The notes under the pieces are model-generated. The model did not search any database, was not told the DNA's origin, and worked only from the letters and a program-made list of their open reading frames with translations. Shown here one piece after another: positions 8,026-17,586 of a stretch of DNA of 60,195 nucleotides (its first letter is position 1; every line of letters starts with the position of its first letter). The stretch spans positions 1 through 60,195 of the forward strand of contig CALFJF010000042.1 of the NCBI GenBank assembly GCA_937877535.1, in the 5' to 3' direction. The DNA comes from an uncultured Treponema sp. (GTDB lineage: Bacteria > Spirochaetota > Spirochaetia > Treponematales > Treponemataceae). A program made the position numbers and the translations under genes.

Positions 8026-10127
8026 TATGTAAATCCGTCGATTTTTTGCGCAATGTGGTCAACCGCATTTGAAGTTTCGTCGGAAACTTCCAAAAGCGAA
8101 TCTTTGATGTCGATTACGCCTTGCGTTACGCCAAGAGCCTCGGAAAGCGACTTTTTTGTGCTTGCGGTCTGCTCGTTGAGCGATTTGATTTCGCTCAAAA
8201 TGGCGCGGTTTCCGCCTTGCATTTCCTCGGAAGCCTTTTTGACTTCGGCGGTCGTTTCGGCGAGGGAGCGCAATGCTTCAATAATTTGTTTTGAGCCAGA
8301 CGATTGCTCCGCCATTGCGTTCCGAATCGAAACAACGATTTGCGCCGTTTCGCTCATCATTCGTCCCGTTTCGGCGTACACGCTGTCGGCAACGGAGGAC
8401 GACGTTACAATGGCTTCGATGAGATTTCGGATTGAAGCGATTTGCGATTTGATACTGTTTGACTGAATCGAAGAATCTTCCGCGAGTTTTCTGATTTCGT
8501 CGGCAACAACGGCAAATCCTTTTCCCGCATCTCCTGCGTGTGCCGCTTCGATTGCCGCGTTCATCGCCAACAGATTCGTTTGTCCCGCAATGTTTGAGAT
8601 GATTTTGTTCGCTTCGCCCAAAACTTGCGATTGCTTTTCGACTTCCGTGATTTTTTTTGAAACGTCGTTTGACGTGGCAATTCCTTTTTGCGTGTTTTCG
8701 CGAAGCCCGTCGAACGCTTCCGTCATGTTTTCGCTTGACTTTGTGACAGAGCGGATATTTTCAATCATTTCTTCGACCGCGCTTGAAGCCTGCGAACTTG
8801 CCGCCGATTGCTCTTCAACAAGTCGCTCAAGATTTTCGATTGACGAAGAAACCTTTTCGATTGTGCGACTCGTTTCGTCAACGCGCCGTTCTTGCACCTG
8901 CATATTTTCGGTAACAGCGTCAATCGTGTGCGTCAAGTTAGAAACGGCGGTGTTTGTTTCGTCAACGCTTTTTCGTAAACTTTTTGACGTTCCAGTCATC
9001 GTGTCTTTTGAAGACGCAATGTCTTTTATGAGTTCCTGCAAATTTCCAATAAAACGATTAAAACTCGTTGTAATCTGCCCGATTTCGTCGTTTTTTGTTT
9101 CGGCAAGTCGAACGGTCAAATCGGCGTTGCCCGTGGAAATGCGCTCAAATTCTCGCTTTAGACTTTTGAGCGGACGGAAACTCAAAATGAGCAAAAGCAC
9201 AACAACAACAAGAATCAAAATGAGCGAAATGAAGTTTGACGCAAGAAGTGAGCGCGCAAGCACGTTTGAAGCCACGTTTACGGTCGATTGCGGAATCAAA
9301 ACCACAAGACTCCACGTGGTTCCCGTAATTTGCTTAAAAAACGCTTCGTAAGAAGAGCCGTTGAGAGTGAGCGTGCCGTTTCCTTCTTTTTCTGAACTCA
9401 ACATTCGCTTGAGTTCTTCGCTCACGCGGATTCCCGCCGTGTCTTCAAGTCGCCGTGAAAGCACGAGCGACGTGTCGGGCGCACTCATGTAGGCGAGGTC
9501 TTGCTGGCGCAAAAGAATCGCAAATCCTTCGGGCGAATCGAGCGCACCGCCCTTGATTCCTTTGATTCCATCGTGAATGTAACTAATCGGCGTGAACCCC
9601 ACAAAAAAACCGTAGCGATTTTTTCCGTCAGACTTTTTTGGCTCTCCCGCTTTGCAAATCGGAACGACTCCGTTTTCAAAATTTGAACCAGTCGGTTCTG
9701 GATAAATCTGAGAAAGATTTCCTTCTTTCATTTTTTTGAAATACGATTCGTTCGACACGTTTACAACTCGCCCGTCGTCAAAATAGCCAAGTCCCGAATC
9801 GTAATCAACGTAAGCGACGTTTTTGAAATTTTTTTGCCGATTTTTTGCTCTCTTTTGGAGCATTCCTTGAATTTCAAGCGGGTCTGTGGAGTTGAGTCCG
9901 ATGTCGTCAAGCATCGTGTAACTCCGAAGTTGCTGCATTTGAATGTTGTTGCGGTATTGTGTTGCAACAACCAACTGTTTCAACAGTTCCTTTGTGTCGC
10001 TCACAAACGCCGTGTGAGACGCTTTTCGCGCGTTGTGTATGCTAAAAAACGCCGAAAGAGCAACAAGCACAATCACAACAAGCCCGATTTTCCAGCAAAG
10101 ACTGAATATAAGACTCTTTTTTTTCAT
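8022..10127 (-). CDS. Methyl-accepting chemotaxis protein with periplasmic Cache-like sensor
   Basis: The 701-residue transmembrane receptor controls CheA through CheW. It has an N-terminal membrane helix (KIGLVVIVLVALSAFF, about 13-28), then a periplasmic region to about 275 containing the Cache-like phrases DDGRVVNVSNESYFKKMKEG and RYGFFVGFTPISYIHDGIKG. A second membrane helix (SLILILVVVVLLLILS), a HAMP segment and a long cytoplasmic coiled coil follow. The hairpin tip is the standard TNLLAMNAAIEAAHAGDAGK. No C-terminal CheR-docking pentapeptide is seen; it ends IDGFTY. The ligand is unknown. It is transcribed alone, convergent with proC. Confidence 0.95.
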   Translation of the reverse strand: MKKKSLIFSLCWKIGLVVIVLVALSAFFSIHNARKASHTAFVSDTKELLKQLVVATQYRNNIQMQQLRSYTMLDDIGLNSTDPLEIQGMLQKRAKNRQKNFKNVAYVDYDSGLGYFDDGRVVNVSNESYFKKMKEGNLSQIYPEPTGSNFENGVVPICKAGEPKKSDGKNRYGFFVGFTPISYIHDGIKGIKGGALDSPEGFAILLRQQDLAYMSAPDTSLVLSRRLEDTAGIRVSEELKRMLSSEKEGNGTLTLNGSSYEAFFKQITGTTWSLVVLIPQSTVNVASNVLARSLLASNFISLILILVVVVLLLILSFRPLKSLKREFERISTGNADLTVRLAETKNDEIGQITTSFNRFIGNLQELIKDIASSKDTMTGTSKSLRKSVDETNTAVSNLTHTIDAVTENMQVQERRVDETSRTIEKVSSSIENLERLVEEQSAASSQASSAVEEMIENIRSVTKSSENMTEAFDGLRENTQKGIATSNDVSKKITEVEKQSQVLGEANKIISNIAGQTNLLAMNAAIEAAHAGDAGKGFAVVADEIRKLAEDSSIQSNSIKSQIASIRNLIEAIVTSSSVADSVYAETGRMMSETAQIVVSIRNAMAEQSSGSKQIIEALRSLAETTAEVKKASEEMQGGNRAILSEIKSLNEQTASTKKSLSEALGVTQGVIDIKDSLLEVSDETSNAVDHIAQKIDGFTY

Positions 10128-10312
10128 AAATTTCGTCCTGATTTTTTGTCTTCAATTCAAAAGATTGAGCAATTCGATTTTCGAAATCGTCAATCGAAAC
10201 GATAACGGGAGTTATCGAACAGATTTATTTTAACATCGGATAGAAAATCAAACAAATCAATTCGGACGGATTATAAAAAAAATAACAATGCTACAAAAAC
10301 GGAAGCGCAATT

Positions 10313-10930
10313 TTAATTTTTTGGCTCTGCGATTTCCGTTGATTCTATGGGGTGGTCTTCGTAATCTTGTTCTTGAACAACAATCGCGCTTTTGGGACGT
10401 TTTATCCATTGCAGAATCACGAGCGAAAGTCCCGAAAAAATCAAAATGATGCTAAAAACGTAAATTATCGTCATTCCAACGCGCTCTGGCGAAATGAGCG
10501 TCAAAATCGTAAGAAGCAAAAGTGCCAAAAAAAGCGACACCGCAATTTCAATCGCGGATTTTTTGACGGGAATTCCGTTTCTTCGGAGTTTGAGTGCGGT
10601 GAACGAAAGGAGCAAACTCGAAATCACCAAATATCCGCCGAGCGAATACGCGATGATTCGGAGGACTGTTTCTGCAAAAACGAGCGGAAGTGCAACGGCA
10701 ACGCTTCCAACTAAAATGCTCAAAATCCCGCGGGCAATGACAACGTGATTGTATAATCGGTCAAAAATCAAATTCCGCGCCGTTAAAAGAATCAACACGC
10801 CGTTCAAAATCGATGCCCCGCCGAGCAAAATGACTGCGAATTTTGCAAACGCGCTTGGTGTCAAAAGCATTAAAAGTCCAATCGTCGCCGTTAAAAATCC
10901 AACGAGGAGTTTATCTCTATTCATGCTCAT
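10313..10930 (-). CDS. HdeD/DUF308-like integral membrane protein
   Basis: The 205-residue protein has six predicted membrane helices arranged in pairs (for example LVGFLTATIGLLMLL, FAVILLGGASILNGVLILL, GILSILVGSVAVALPLV), followed by a short acidic cytoplasmic tail. The pattern matches the HdeD/DUF308 family. In E. coli HdeD is linked to acid resistance, but the molecular role is not known and should not be assumed here. Two in-frame ATGs (10930 and 10924) are possible starts, and neither has a strong ribosome binding site. It is divergent from ddl. Confidence 0.8.
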   Translation of the reverse strand: MSMNRDKLLVGFLTATIGLLMLLTPSAFAKFAVILLGGASILNGVLILLTARNLIFDRLYNHVVIARGILSILVGSVAVALPLVFAETVLRIIAYSLGGYLVISSLLLSFTALKLRRNGIPVKKSAIEIAVSLFLALLLLTILTLISPERVGMTIIYVFSIILIFSGLSLVILQWIKRPKSAIVVQEQDYEDHPIESTEIAEPKN

Positions 10931-11071
10931 AACTATACAAAAAATCGACTTTTACGGCAAGCAACTCGCAGATTTTGCTCGTTCCAAAAATGTTTGAATA
11001 AAAGTAAAATAAAATTGTTTGAAAATTCGGTCAGTTTCAAACAGCAAATTGCTAAAAATGGAGAATTGATT

Positions 11072-12205
11072 ATGAATATAATGCTCATATATGGCGGAAA
11101 ATCGGGCGAGCACGAAATTTCGCTTGTGTCGGCATCGGCAATCGCGCGAAACGTTGATGCTCGCCACGCGATTTTTCTTGTTGGAATTACAAAATCGGGG
11201 CGATGGTTTTTGCAAGAAGACTCGGAACTTTTTCGGATTCGCGCAGACCAAACGGCGCATTTTGAGATTTCTGAAAAAGCGGAAAACGAGATGTTTGTGA
11301 TTCCTGGAGGCGGAAAAACGGGCGCGTTTTGCACTCGCTCTGGAAAAAAAATTGCGACAGACGTTGTTTTTCCCGTTTTGCACGGAACGAACGGCGAAGA
11401 CGGCACGGTTCAAGGTCTGTTTGAAATCGCACTTGTGCCGTATGTCGGTTGCTCCGTGGGCGCGAGTGCGTGGACAATGGACAAAGAAAAAACAAAATCG
11501 CTCCTCGCGCACGCAGGCATTCCCGTGGTTCCTGGTGTGTGCGTTCGTAAAAGCGATTTTTTGAGCAAAGAAAAACTTTATTCTATTATAAAAAGTGCAG
11601 AAGACGATTTTGGCTATCCGATGTTTGTAAAGCCGTGTTCGGCGGGAAGTTCAAACGGAGCGCAAAAGACTTTCAATCGCACGGAACTTGATTCGGCTCT
11701 TTTGGGAGCGTTTGAGTGGGATTGCAAAGTGCTTGTTGAAAAAGCAATTGACGCGCGGGAAATCGAATGCAGCGTAACGGGAAATCCTACCACGGCGGAT
11801 GGAACATCGGCGGCGGAAACGCTTTGCGCTTACGTTCCTGGCGAAATCGCGCCGTCGCACGGTTTTTACGATTACGACGCAAAATACAATGACCCAAAAG
11901 GCGCGTCGCTTTTGATTCCTGCAAACCTTCCTGAAAAAAGACTTTCTGAAGTTCTCGCTCTTGCAAAAAAAGCGTATGCCGCGCTTGACCTTTCGGGGCT
12001 TTCGCGCGTTGATTTTTTCATTGACCGAAAAACGGAAACGCTTTTTCTAAACGAAATCAACACACTTCCAGGCTTTACGCAAATCAGCATGTTTCCAAAA
12101 ATGTGCGAATCGGCGGGGCTTTCGTTTACAAATCTTATTGAGCGGCTTTTGGAAGAAGCGATTTTGAGAGCAGAATCCGCGCAAAAACTGCGCACTTCTC
12201 GCTAG
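11072..12205 (+). CDS. ddl: D-alanine--D-alanine ligase
   Basis: This cytoplasmic ATP-grasp enzyme makes the D-Ala-D-Ala dipeptide for peptidoglycan. The start is the ATG at 11072 (MNIMLIYGGKSGEHEISLVSA), 8-9 bases after GGAG; an in-frame upstream start lacks support. Family motifs are GGKSGEHEISLVSA at the N-terminus, FPVLHGTNGEDGTVQG (about 100-115), FVKPCSAGSSNGA, the metal and substrate residues in SRVDFFIDR, and FLNEINTLPGFTQISMFPKM. The 377-residue length is normal. An inverted-repeat terminator separates it from the convergent cheW. Confidence 0.97.
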   Translation: MNIMLIYGGKSGEHEISLVSASAIARNVDARHAIFLVGITKSGRWFLQEDSELFRIRADQTAHFEISEKAENEMFVIPGGGKTGAFCTRSGKKIATDVVFPVLHGTNGEDGTVQGLFEIALVPYVGCSVGASAWTMDKEKTKSLLAHAGIPVVPGVCVRKSDFLSKEKLYSIIKSAEDDFGYPMFVKPCSAGSSNGAQKTFNRTELDSALLGAFEWDCKVLVEKAIDAREIECSVTGNPTTADGTSAAETLCAYVPGEIAPSHGFYDYDAKYNDPKGASLLIPANLPEKRLSEVLALAKKAYAALDLSGLSRVDFFIDRKTETLFLNEINTLPGFTQISMFPKMCESAGLSFTNLIERLLEEAILRAESAQKLRTSR

Positions 12206-12224
12206 ATTTTGATTTTGTCATGTT

Positions 12225-12271
12225 GAGCAAAGCGAAACATCTCGTTTTTTTTAAGAGATTTCGCTTTGCTC
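12225..12271. terminator. Palindromic repeat acting as bidirectional terminator
   Basis: GAGCAAAGCGAAA...CTC pairs with GAG...TTTCGCTTTGCTC around a T-rich loop, between convergent ddl and cheW. Its left flank (TGTCATGTTGAGC) matches a dispersed motif seen again near 18000, 45001 and 52400. Confidence 0.75.
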
Positions 12272-12276
12272 CAAAA

Positions 12277-12762
12277 TTATGCGCGGGCTTTTTCTGCTTT
12301 TTCAACGTCGCTTTCGATGAATTTGAGAATTTTTGCAAGGTCAAGGACTAAAATAAATTCGTCTCCGCGCCGCGCCACAGAACGCACAAATTGACTTTGC
12401 TCTGCTGGAATCCCGTAAGACGCGCTTCCTGCGGCAATCATCGAAAGTCCGCTTACAACGTCAACGCTGTCGGCGATTATTGAAAGTTCAAACGGTTTTT
12501 CGTTTTCGCGGGGAACTTCCAAATCTATTACGGACGTTTCCGATAAATCGTCCGACGGATTAAAGCCAAAAAGTTTGCGTAAATCGATTATTGAAACGAC
12601 CGAGCCGCGAATATTCATAACTCCGCGAAGATACGGAAGCGAGTTTGGAACGGAAGTGAGCGACGTAAACTCAAAAACTTCCTTGACGTACTTTACAGGA
12701 ACCGCAAACATTCCAGTTCCAAGCGTAAAAGAAAAAAAGTCGTCGTTTTTGCTTTCGTCCAT
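12277..12762 (-). CDS. cheW: Chemotaxis coupling protein CheW
   Basis: The 161-residue single CheW domain links receptors to CheA. I start at the ATG at 12762, preceded by AAGGAG at good spacing, rather than at the in-frame ATG 21 bases upstream. Family features are FTLGTGMFAVPVKYVKEV at the start, VPNSLPYLRGVMNIRGSVVSIIDLR (receptor/CheA contact loop) and the C-terminal RRGDEFILVLDLAKIL. It is divergent from the STAS-cheA operon, so the two share an upstream region. A second CheW is encoded at 20236. Confidence 0.94.
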   Translation of the reverse strand: MDESKNDDFFSFTLGTGMFAVPVKYVKEVFEFTSLTSVPNSLPYLRGVMNIRGSVVSIIDLRKLFGFNPSDDLSETSVIDLEVPRENEKPFELSIIADSVDVVSGLSMIAAGSASYGIPAEQSQFVRSVARRGDEFILVLDLAKILKFIESDVEKAEKARA

Positions 12763-12803
12763 TCTAAACTCCTTGATTTTCATAAAATTGACTTTCTATC
12801 CGT

Positions 12804-12832
12804 TTGACGGTTGCGCAAAATCGTCGTAAAAT
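12804..12832 (+). promoter_or_regulatory. Sigma-70-type promoter of the STAS-cheA operon
   Basis: TTGACG and TAAAAT are separated by exactly 17 bases, about 105 bases upstream of the STAS start. The -35 matches five of six and the -10 five of six consensus bases. Confidence 0.7.
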
Positions 12833-12937
12833 GGAATACGATTTTTTAACTCTCGCTCTAAAACGGCAGATTTATTATAGAGCATTTTTTTTCAAAAGAA
12901 AAGAAATAGAGAAGAAACAAAAGAGGAGTTTCAAGGA

Positions 12938-13261
12938 ATGGCTGACGAATTTGAGACCGTCAAATGGCAGGGAACTGCGGGAATCGAGCAGGCGCACACG
13001 CTTCGCGATTCGCTCCTTGAGGCGTTCAAAAAAAATTCCGAAATTCGACTTGATATATCTGGAGTCGAAGACATTGACATCACGGGAATCCAAATAATCA
13101 TTGCGGCAAAAAAAGAAGCTGACAAATCAAAAAAATCGTTTTACCTCACGGGCGACATTCCTTCGGTTATTGAAGAATTTACGAAGGCAAGTGCGATTAC
13201 GCTCAAAGAATATCACATAGATTACAAAGAGGAAGACGGAGGGGAGACTGAAAATGCTTGA
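12938..13261 (+). CDS. STAS-domain protein at head of chemotaxis operon
   Basis: The 107 residues form a single STAS (anti-sigma-factor-antagonist-like) domain. The strand-loop-helix VEDIDITGIQIIIAAKKEADK corresponds to the regulatory loop, with Thr (DITG) where SpoIIAA-type proteins have a phosphorylatable Ser. EFTKASAITLKEYHIDYKEE closes the domain. GAGGAG sits nine bases before the ATG. The 3' end overlaps cheA by eight bases, implying translational coupling. A STAS partner for CheA is not part of the E. coli paradigm but occurs in some spirochaete and deltaproteobacterial operons. Its role here, perhaps modulating CheA, is inference. Confidence 0.88.
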   Translation: MADEFETVKWQGTAGIEQAHTLRDSLLEAFKKNSEIRLDISGVEDIDITGIQIIIAAKKEADKSKKSFYLTGDIPSVIEEFTKASAITLKEYHIDYKEEDGGETENA

Positions 13262-15368
13262 GCAGTTAAGTTCCGTTTTCTTTGAAGAGGCGAACGACCT
13301 TCTTGATAATCTTGAGGAGCAACTGCTTGCTCTTTCGGATAATCCTGGGGATGCAGAAACGATTGCCGCGGTGTTCCGCGCAATGCACACAATCAAAGGT
13401 TCTTCGGCGATGTTCGGTTTTAACGAAATTTCAACGTTTACGCACGAAGCCGAAAGCGCGATGGACCAAGTTCGTAACGGTTTAATTCCCGTAACGCCAG
13501 AATTGATTGACCTTCTTTTGAAGGCGCGCGACCATATTCGCTCGCTTTTAGACGCGGGAATGGAAGTTTCTCCAGAAGTGCATCAATCAAGCGAAAATCT
13601 CGTTCTTGAATTCAAAGTATACGTTCAAAAAAACGGCGGAAGCATTGCGGGTTCTGGTTCGCCTGTAAAAAAAATCGGAAAAAAGGAAGGCGACGAAAAT
13701 TCCTCGTGGCGAATCAAATTCCGCCCGTCAAAAATGATAATGCAAAACGGCACGCGCCCAGAACTTCTTGTAAAAGAATTGACAGAATTGGGAACTGCCA
13801 CGGTTGTGCCGTTTTATCAAGATTTGCCGTCGCTTTCAGAAATGGACAGCGAACTGTGCTATTTTTTCTGGGACATTATTCTCACAACCACAAAAAGCAA
13901 AAACGACATCGAGGACGTTTTTATTTTCCTTGATTCAGATTCAAAAGTTGAAATCGAAAAAATCGACCTTTTGCCCGGAGAAGACAACAAAATCGGCGAG
14001 ATTCTTGTGGCGCGAAAAGACGTTACGCAAGACGAACTCGATTCGATTTTGAACGCTCGGCAGCGGCTCGGTTCGGTTTTGGTGAACAAAAAAATCGTTT
14101 CAGACGAGCAAGTGCGCTCGGCATTGGCGGAGCAGCAGCATCTTCGCTCGCTTGGAACGGACGGAAAACCCGCACAAAGCGCGGGCAGCGCGAGTGCTTC
14201 GCAAGCGACGCTTAGGATTTCTTCGGCGAAACTCGACCAACTCGTAGACCTTGTGGGCGAACTCGTTACGTTCAACGCGCAACTCGACCAAGAGGCAACA
14301 AAAACCGAGAACATGAAATTCAAAAATCTCTCGGAGCAATGCGACAGAATCGCCGTGATGATGCGCGATATTTCGATGGGACTTCGCATGGTTCCCGTGG
14401 GAACGCTTTTTCAAAAATTCAAAAGAACGGTTCACGACCTTTCTTCTCAACTCGGAAAAAAAGTCGAAATGCTCACGGTGGGTGCGGAAACGGAACTCGA
14501 CAAAACGGTCATCGAAAAACTCAACGACCCGCTTTTGCATTTGATTCGGAATTCTGTAGACCACGGCGTAGAATTGCCAGAAGAGCGCGAGGCGGCGGGA
14601 AAAAACGCGCAAGGAACGGTAACGCTTAGCGCAAAGCACATGGGCGCGTTTATTCACATCATAATTTCCGACGACGGCAAAGGAATGGACGCGGAAGCAA
14701 TTCGCGCAAAGGGAATTCAGAAAGGACTTATAAAAGAAACGGACAAACTTTCTAATTCGGAGTTGTTTTTGCTTGTTTTTCAGCCGGGATTTTCTACGGC
14801 AAAGCAGGTTACGTCTGTTTCGGGGCGTGGCGTTGGACTTGACGTTGTAAAAAAAGACATCGCTTCGCTTGGTGGCACGGTTTCAATCGAGTCGCAAAAA
14901 GGAAACGGCACGAGTTTTATTTTGAAAATCCCGCTCACGCTTGCGATTATTGATGGAATGCTTGTGACGATTGGCGCGGTAAAATATATCGTTCCGCTCA
15001 ACACGATTTCAGAATGTATTTCATCGACGATTACTTTGGAGCAAGTTGAAACCGAGCGATTTATTGTTACAAAAAATCACGGAAAGGATTTGCGTTCGAT
15101 AAATTTGCGCCGTTTTTTCAAAATCAAAGACGCAATTCCAGAACGAGTTGAAATTGTGTCGGTGTATGACGGAGACGATGTTTTTGGACTCGTTGTAGAC
15201 AAAATCCTCGGAAGTCAGCAGACGGTTATAAAACCGCTCGGTCCGCTTTATACAAATTGTACGGGAATAAACAGCTCCACGATTTTGGGCGACGGTTCAG
15301 TCGCGTTGATTTTGGACGTGTTCCAACTCACAAATATGATTCGCTCGTCGATGCAGGAGGCGAAGTAA
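13254..15368 (+). CDS. cheA: Chemotaxis histidine kinase CheA with an inserted MshEN-like segment
   Basis: The 704-residue kinase phosphorylates CheY and CheB in response to receptors. The order is a HPt domain (His45 in AMHTIKGSSAMFG), a P2-like domain (about 145-240), then a segment (about 246-300) with two LG-x-LV repeats (KIGEILVARKDV and RLGSVLVNKKIVSDEQ). The dimerisation helices (AKLDQLVDLVGELVTFNAQL), the HATPase domain (LIRNSVDHGVELPEE; DDGKGMD; GRGVGLDVVKK) and a C-terminal CheW-like domain follow. The inserted segment resembles the GspE/MshE N-terminal fold, some members of which bind cyclic di-GMP. That ligand is unproven here, because the usual Gly after LV is replaced by Lys in both repeats. 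Confidence 0.97.
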   Translation: MLEQLSSVFFEEANDLLDNLEEQLLALSDNPGDAETIAAVFRAMHTIKGSSAMFGFNEISTFTHEAESAMDQVRNGLIPVTPELIDLLLKARDHIRSLLDAGMEVSPEVHQSSENLVLEFKVYVQKNGGSIAGSGSPVKKIGKKEGDENSSWRIKFRPSKMIMQNGTRPELLVKELTELGTATVVPFYQDLPSLSEMDSELCYFFWDIILTTTKSKNDIEDVFIFLDSDSKVEIEKIDLLPGEDNKIGEILVARKDVTQDELDSILNARQRLGSVLVNKKIVSDEQVRSALAEQQHLRSLGTDGKPAQSAGSASASQATLRISSAKLDQLVDLVGELVTFNAQLDQEATKTENMKFKNLSEQCDRIAVMMRDISMGLRMVPVGTLFQKFKRTVHDLSSQLGKKVEMLTVGAETELDKTVIEKLNDPLLHLIRNSVDHGVELPEEREAAGKNAQGTVTLSAKHMGAFIHIIISDDGKGMDAEAIRAKGIQKGLIKETDKLSNSELFLLVFQPGFSTAKQVTSVSGRGVGLDVVKKDIASLGGTVSIESQKGNGTSFILKIPLTLAIIDGMLVTIGAVKYIVPLNTISECISSTITLEQVETERFIVTKNHGKDLRSINLRRFFKIKDAIPERVEIVSVYDGDDVFGLVVDKILGSQQTVIKPLGPLYTNCTGINSSTILGDGSVALILDVFQLTNMIRSSMQEAK

Positions 15369-15371
15369 AAA

Positions 15372-16232
15372 ATGGCAAACATAAAGATGCCGCAAGGTCC
15401 TGCGGAGCTTTCTGATGCGCAGTTCAAGCAAATTGCAGAATTTATAGAAAAAAACGTTGGAATCAAAATGCCTGCGCAAAAAAAAATCATGGTGCAGTCA
15501 AGGCTTCAAGCGCGACTAAAGGCGACGGGGTATACGGATTTTGATTCGTACATCGCGCACGCTTTTTCCGCAACATCTCAATCCGACGAAGAAATCGCGC
15601 TGATGATTGACGTTCTTACAACGAACCTCACGAGTTTTTTCCGCGAAAGTCCGCATTTTGATTATATGACAAAAACGGTTTTGCCTGCGCTCGTTCAAGA
15701 AGGAAAGTCGTCGGTGGAAATTTGGTCTGCGGCGTGTTCGTCTGGAGAAGAGCCGTACACGCTTTGCATGGTCATGGAAGAATTTGCCAGAAATCACAAA
15801 GGTGCGCTTCGCGATTATCGAATTCTTGGAACGGACATTTCTTCGCGCGTGTTGGACAAGGCTTTGAACGCCGTTTATCCAATGGACACCGTTGACGACC
15901 TTTCGTTTGATATGAAAAAACGGTATTTTTTGCGCTCCAAAGATGCTTCAAAAAATCTCGTTCGCATTAAGCCCGAACTCCGAAAGCACGTTACGCTTGA
16001 GCGGCTTAATTTTATGGATGCGTCTTATCCGATAAGAACTGTAAAAGATATTATTTTTTGCAGAAATGCGCTGATTTATTTTGATAAACCAACACAGGAG
16101 GCGGTAATTAGAAAACTCCTTGCGCATCTTGTTCCTGGCGGACATTTGTTTTTGGGACATTCGGAAACGATTTTTGGCATGAATCTTCCGCTAAAAACCG
16201 TTGGACCTACGATTTTTCAAAAAATCGAGTAA
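15372..16232 (+). CDS. cheR: Chemotaxis protein methyltransferase CheR
   Basis: This cytoplasmic enzyme uses S-adenosylmethionine to methylate receptor glutamates during adaptation. The 286 residues contain an N-terminal helical domain and the catalytic domain: TNLTSFFRESPHFDYM (about 80-95), the SAM-binding EIWSAACSSGEEPYTL, LGTDISSRVLDKA and IIFCRNALIYFDKPTQ. It begins three bases after the cheA stop, with GGAGG inside the cheA 3' end, and is followed 27 bases later by cheB. Length is normal. Confidence 0.97.
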   Translation: MANIKMPQGPAELSDAQFKQIAEFIEKNVGIKMPAQKKIMVQSRLQARLKATGYTDFDSYIAHAFSATSQSDEEIALMIDVLTTNLTSFFRESPHFDYMTKTVLPALVQEGKSSVEIWSAACSSGEEPYTLCMVMEEFARNHKGALRDYRILGTDISSRVLDKALNAVYPMDTVDDLSFDMKKRYFLRSKDASKNLVRIKPELRKHVTLERLNFMDASYPIRTVKDIIFCRNALIYFDKPTQEAVIRKLLAHLVPGGHLFLGHSETIFGMNLPLKTVGPTIFQKIE

Positions 16233-16259
16233 AAAAAATAAAAGAGGAGAAAAGGCGGT

Positions 16260-17495
16260 ATGCCAATCAAGGTTTTGATAATCGACGATTCTGCGCTTGT
16301 GCGGCAGACTATCACGGAAATCCTCAACTCGACTGAGGAGGTCAAAGTTATAGCCACTGCGCCCGACCCGATTGTGGGCGTTCGCAAAATCCGCGACGAG
16401 CGACCCGACGTAATCATGCTGGACATTGAAATGGCGCGAATGGACGGGCTGACGTTCCTCAAAAAAATGAACGAAACCGTTGACCCAATTCCGTGCGTGA
16501 TTTGCTCGACGCTCGTTGAAAAAGGGTCGGCAGAGTCAATGAAGGCTCTTGAGTACGGGGCTGCGGAAATCATTTTGAAGCCGAGCATTGGAACGAAAAA
16601 ATTTTTAGAAGAATCAAAAATAAAACTCGTTGAGGCGATAAAGTCCGCAAATTCGTGTCAGGGAAAAATAAAGCAGTTGATTCCGTCGCAGGCGGCTCTT
16701 CATTCTTCTTCGATTTTTGAAACGGAGGAAGAAATCGAGGAATTTGAGGAGGCGGAAGAGCCAAAAAAGACGGTGGTTGCTCCGCCTCCGCGCCCCGCTC
16801 CAAAAGCGAGTGCTTTTGGGTTTGGCTCTCGTGACGGCGGCACAATTCAGCCAAAATTGAGCGCGGACGTGATTCTTGAAAAACCAAATCCCGCGCACGC
16901 TCCGATTGACACTACGGACACGGTAATCGTTGTGGGGGCTTCAACGGGCGGAACTGAGGCTCTAAAGGATTTTTTGACAATGCTTCCAGAAGATTCGCCG
17001 GGACTTGTAATCGTGCAGCACATGCCAGAGCATTTTACGGCATCTTTTGCGCAGCGACTCGACGGACTTTGCAAAATTGCGGTTCACGAAGCGGAAGACG
17101 GCGATATGGTTCAGCGCGGGCAAGCACTCATTGCGCCAGGAAATCACCACATGCTTTTGAAGCGTCAAGGAAAAGATTATTACGTTGAAATAAAAGATGG
17201 ACCGCTCGTTTCTCGGCACAGACCGAGTGTTGACGTGCTTTTTAGAAGCGCGGCGCGTTACGCGGGAAAAAACGCGGTCGGCGTGATAATGACGGGCATG
17301 GGCGACGACGGCGCAAAGGGAATGAAAGAAATGCACGACGCGGGCGCGTTCAACATTGCGCAAGACGAAGCGACGTGTATCGTTTATGGAATGCCTGCGG
17401 AAGCGGTCAAGGCGGGGGCGGTTGACACAATCGTTCCATTGCAGAGCATTGCGCAAACGGTTCTTGTTCATTCAAGACCAAAAGGGTGGAAATAA
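16260..17495 (+). CDS. cheB: Chemotaxis response regulator protein-glutamate methylesterase CheB
   Basis: CheB demethylates receptors and is activated by CheA. The N-terminal receiver domain (LIIDDSALVRQ, phospho-acceptor Asp in IMLDIEMARMDG, Lys in ILKPSIG) is joined by an unusually acidic and then proline-rich linker (EEEIEEFEEAEEPKK; APPPRPAPK) to the methylesterase domain. The catalytic Ser is in VVGASTGGTEAL, the His in VIVQHMPEHFTASFA and the Asp in MTGMGDDGAKGMK. The protein has 411 residues; family members are usually about 350, and the long linker accounts for the difference. Confidence 0.97.
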   Translation: MPIKVLIIDDSALVRQTITEILNSTEEVKVIATAPDPIVGVRKIRDERPDVIMLDIEMARMDGLTFLKKMNETVDPIPCVICSTLVEKGSAESMKALEYGAAEIILKPSIGTKKFLEESKIKLVEAIKSANSCQGKIKQLIPSQAALHSSSIFETEEEIEEFEEAEEPKKTVVAPPPRPAPKASAFGFGSRDGGTIQPKLSADVILEKPNPAHAPIDTTDTVIVVGASTGGTEALKDFLTMLPEDSPGLVIVQHMPEHFTASFAQRLDGLCKIAVHEAEDGDMVQRGQALIAPGNHHMLLKRQGKDYYVEIKDGPLVSRHRPSVDVLFRSAARYAGKNAVGVIMTGMGDDGAKGMKEMHDAGAFNIAQDEATCIVYGMPAEAVKAGAVDTIVPLQSIAQTVLVHSRPKGWK

Positions 17496-17508
17496 ATGCG
17501 CTGAAAAA

Positions 17509-17537
17509 TCGACATGAACGCGATTTTTCTGTAAAAT
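17509..17537 (+). promoter_or_regulatory. Candidate promoter for cheY
   Basis: TCGACA and TAAAAT are spaced 17 bases apart, about 50 bases before the cheY start. This would give cheY separate expression from the cheA operon. Confidence 0.6.
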
Positions 17538-17586
17538 GAAAAAACTCAAAGAGAAAATCGAAAATCGAACAGTTCGGAGGAAAAAC

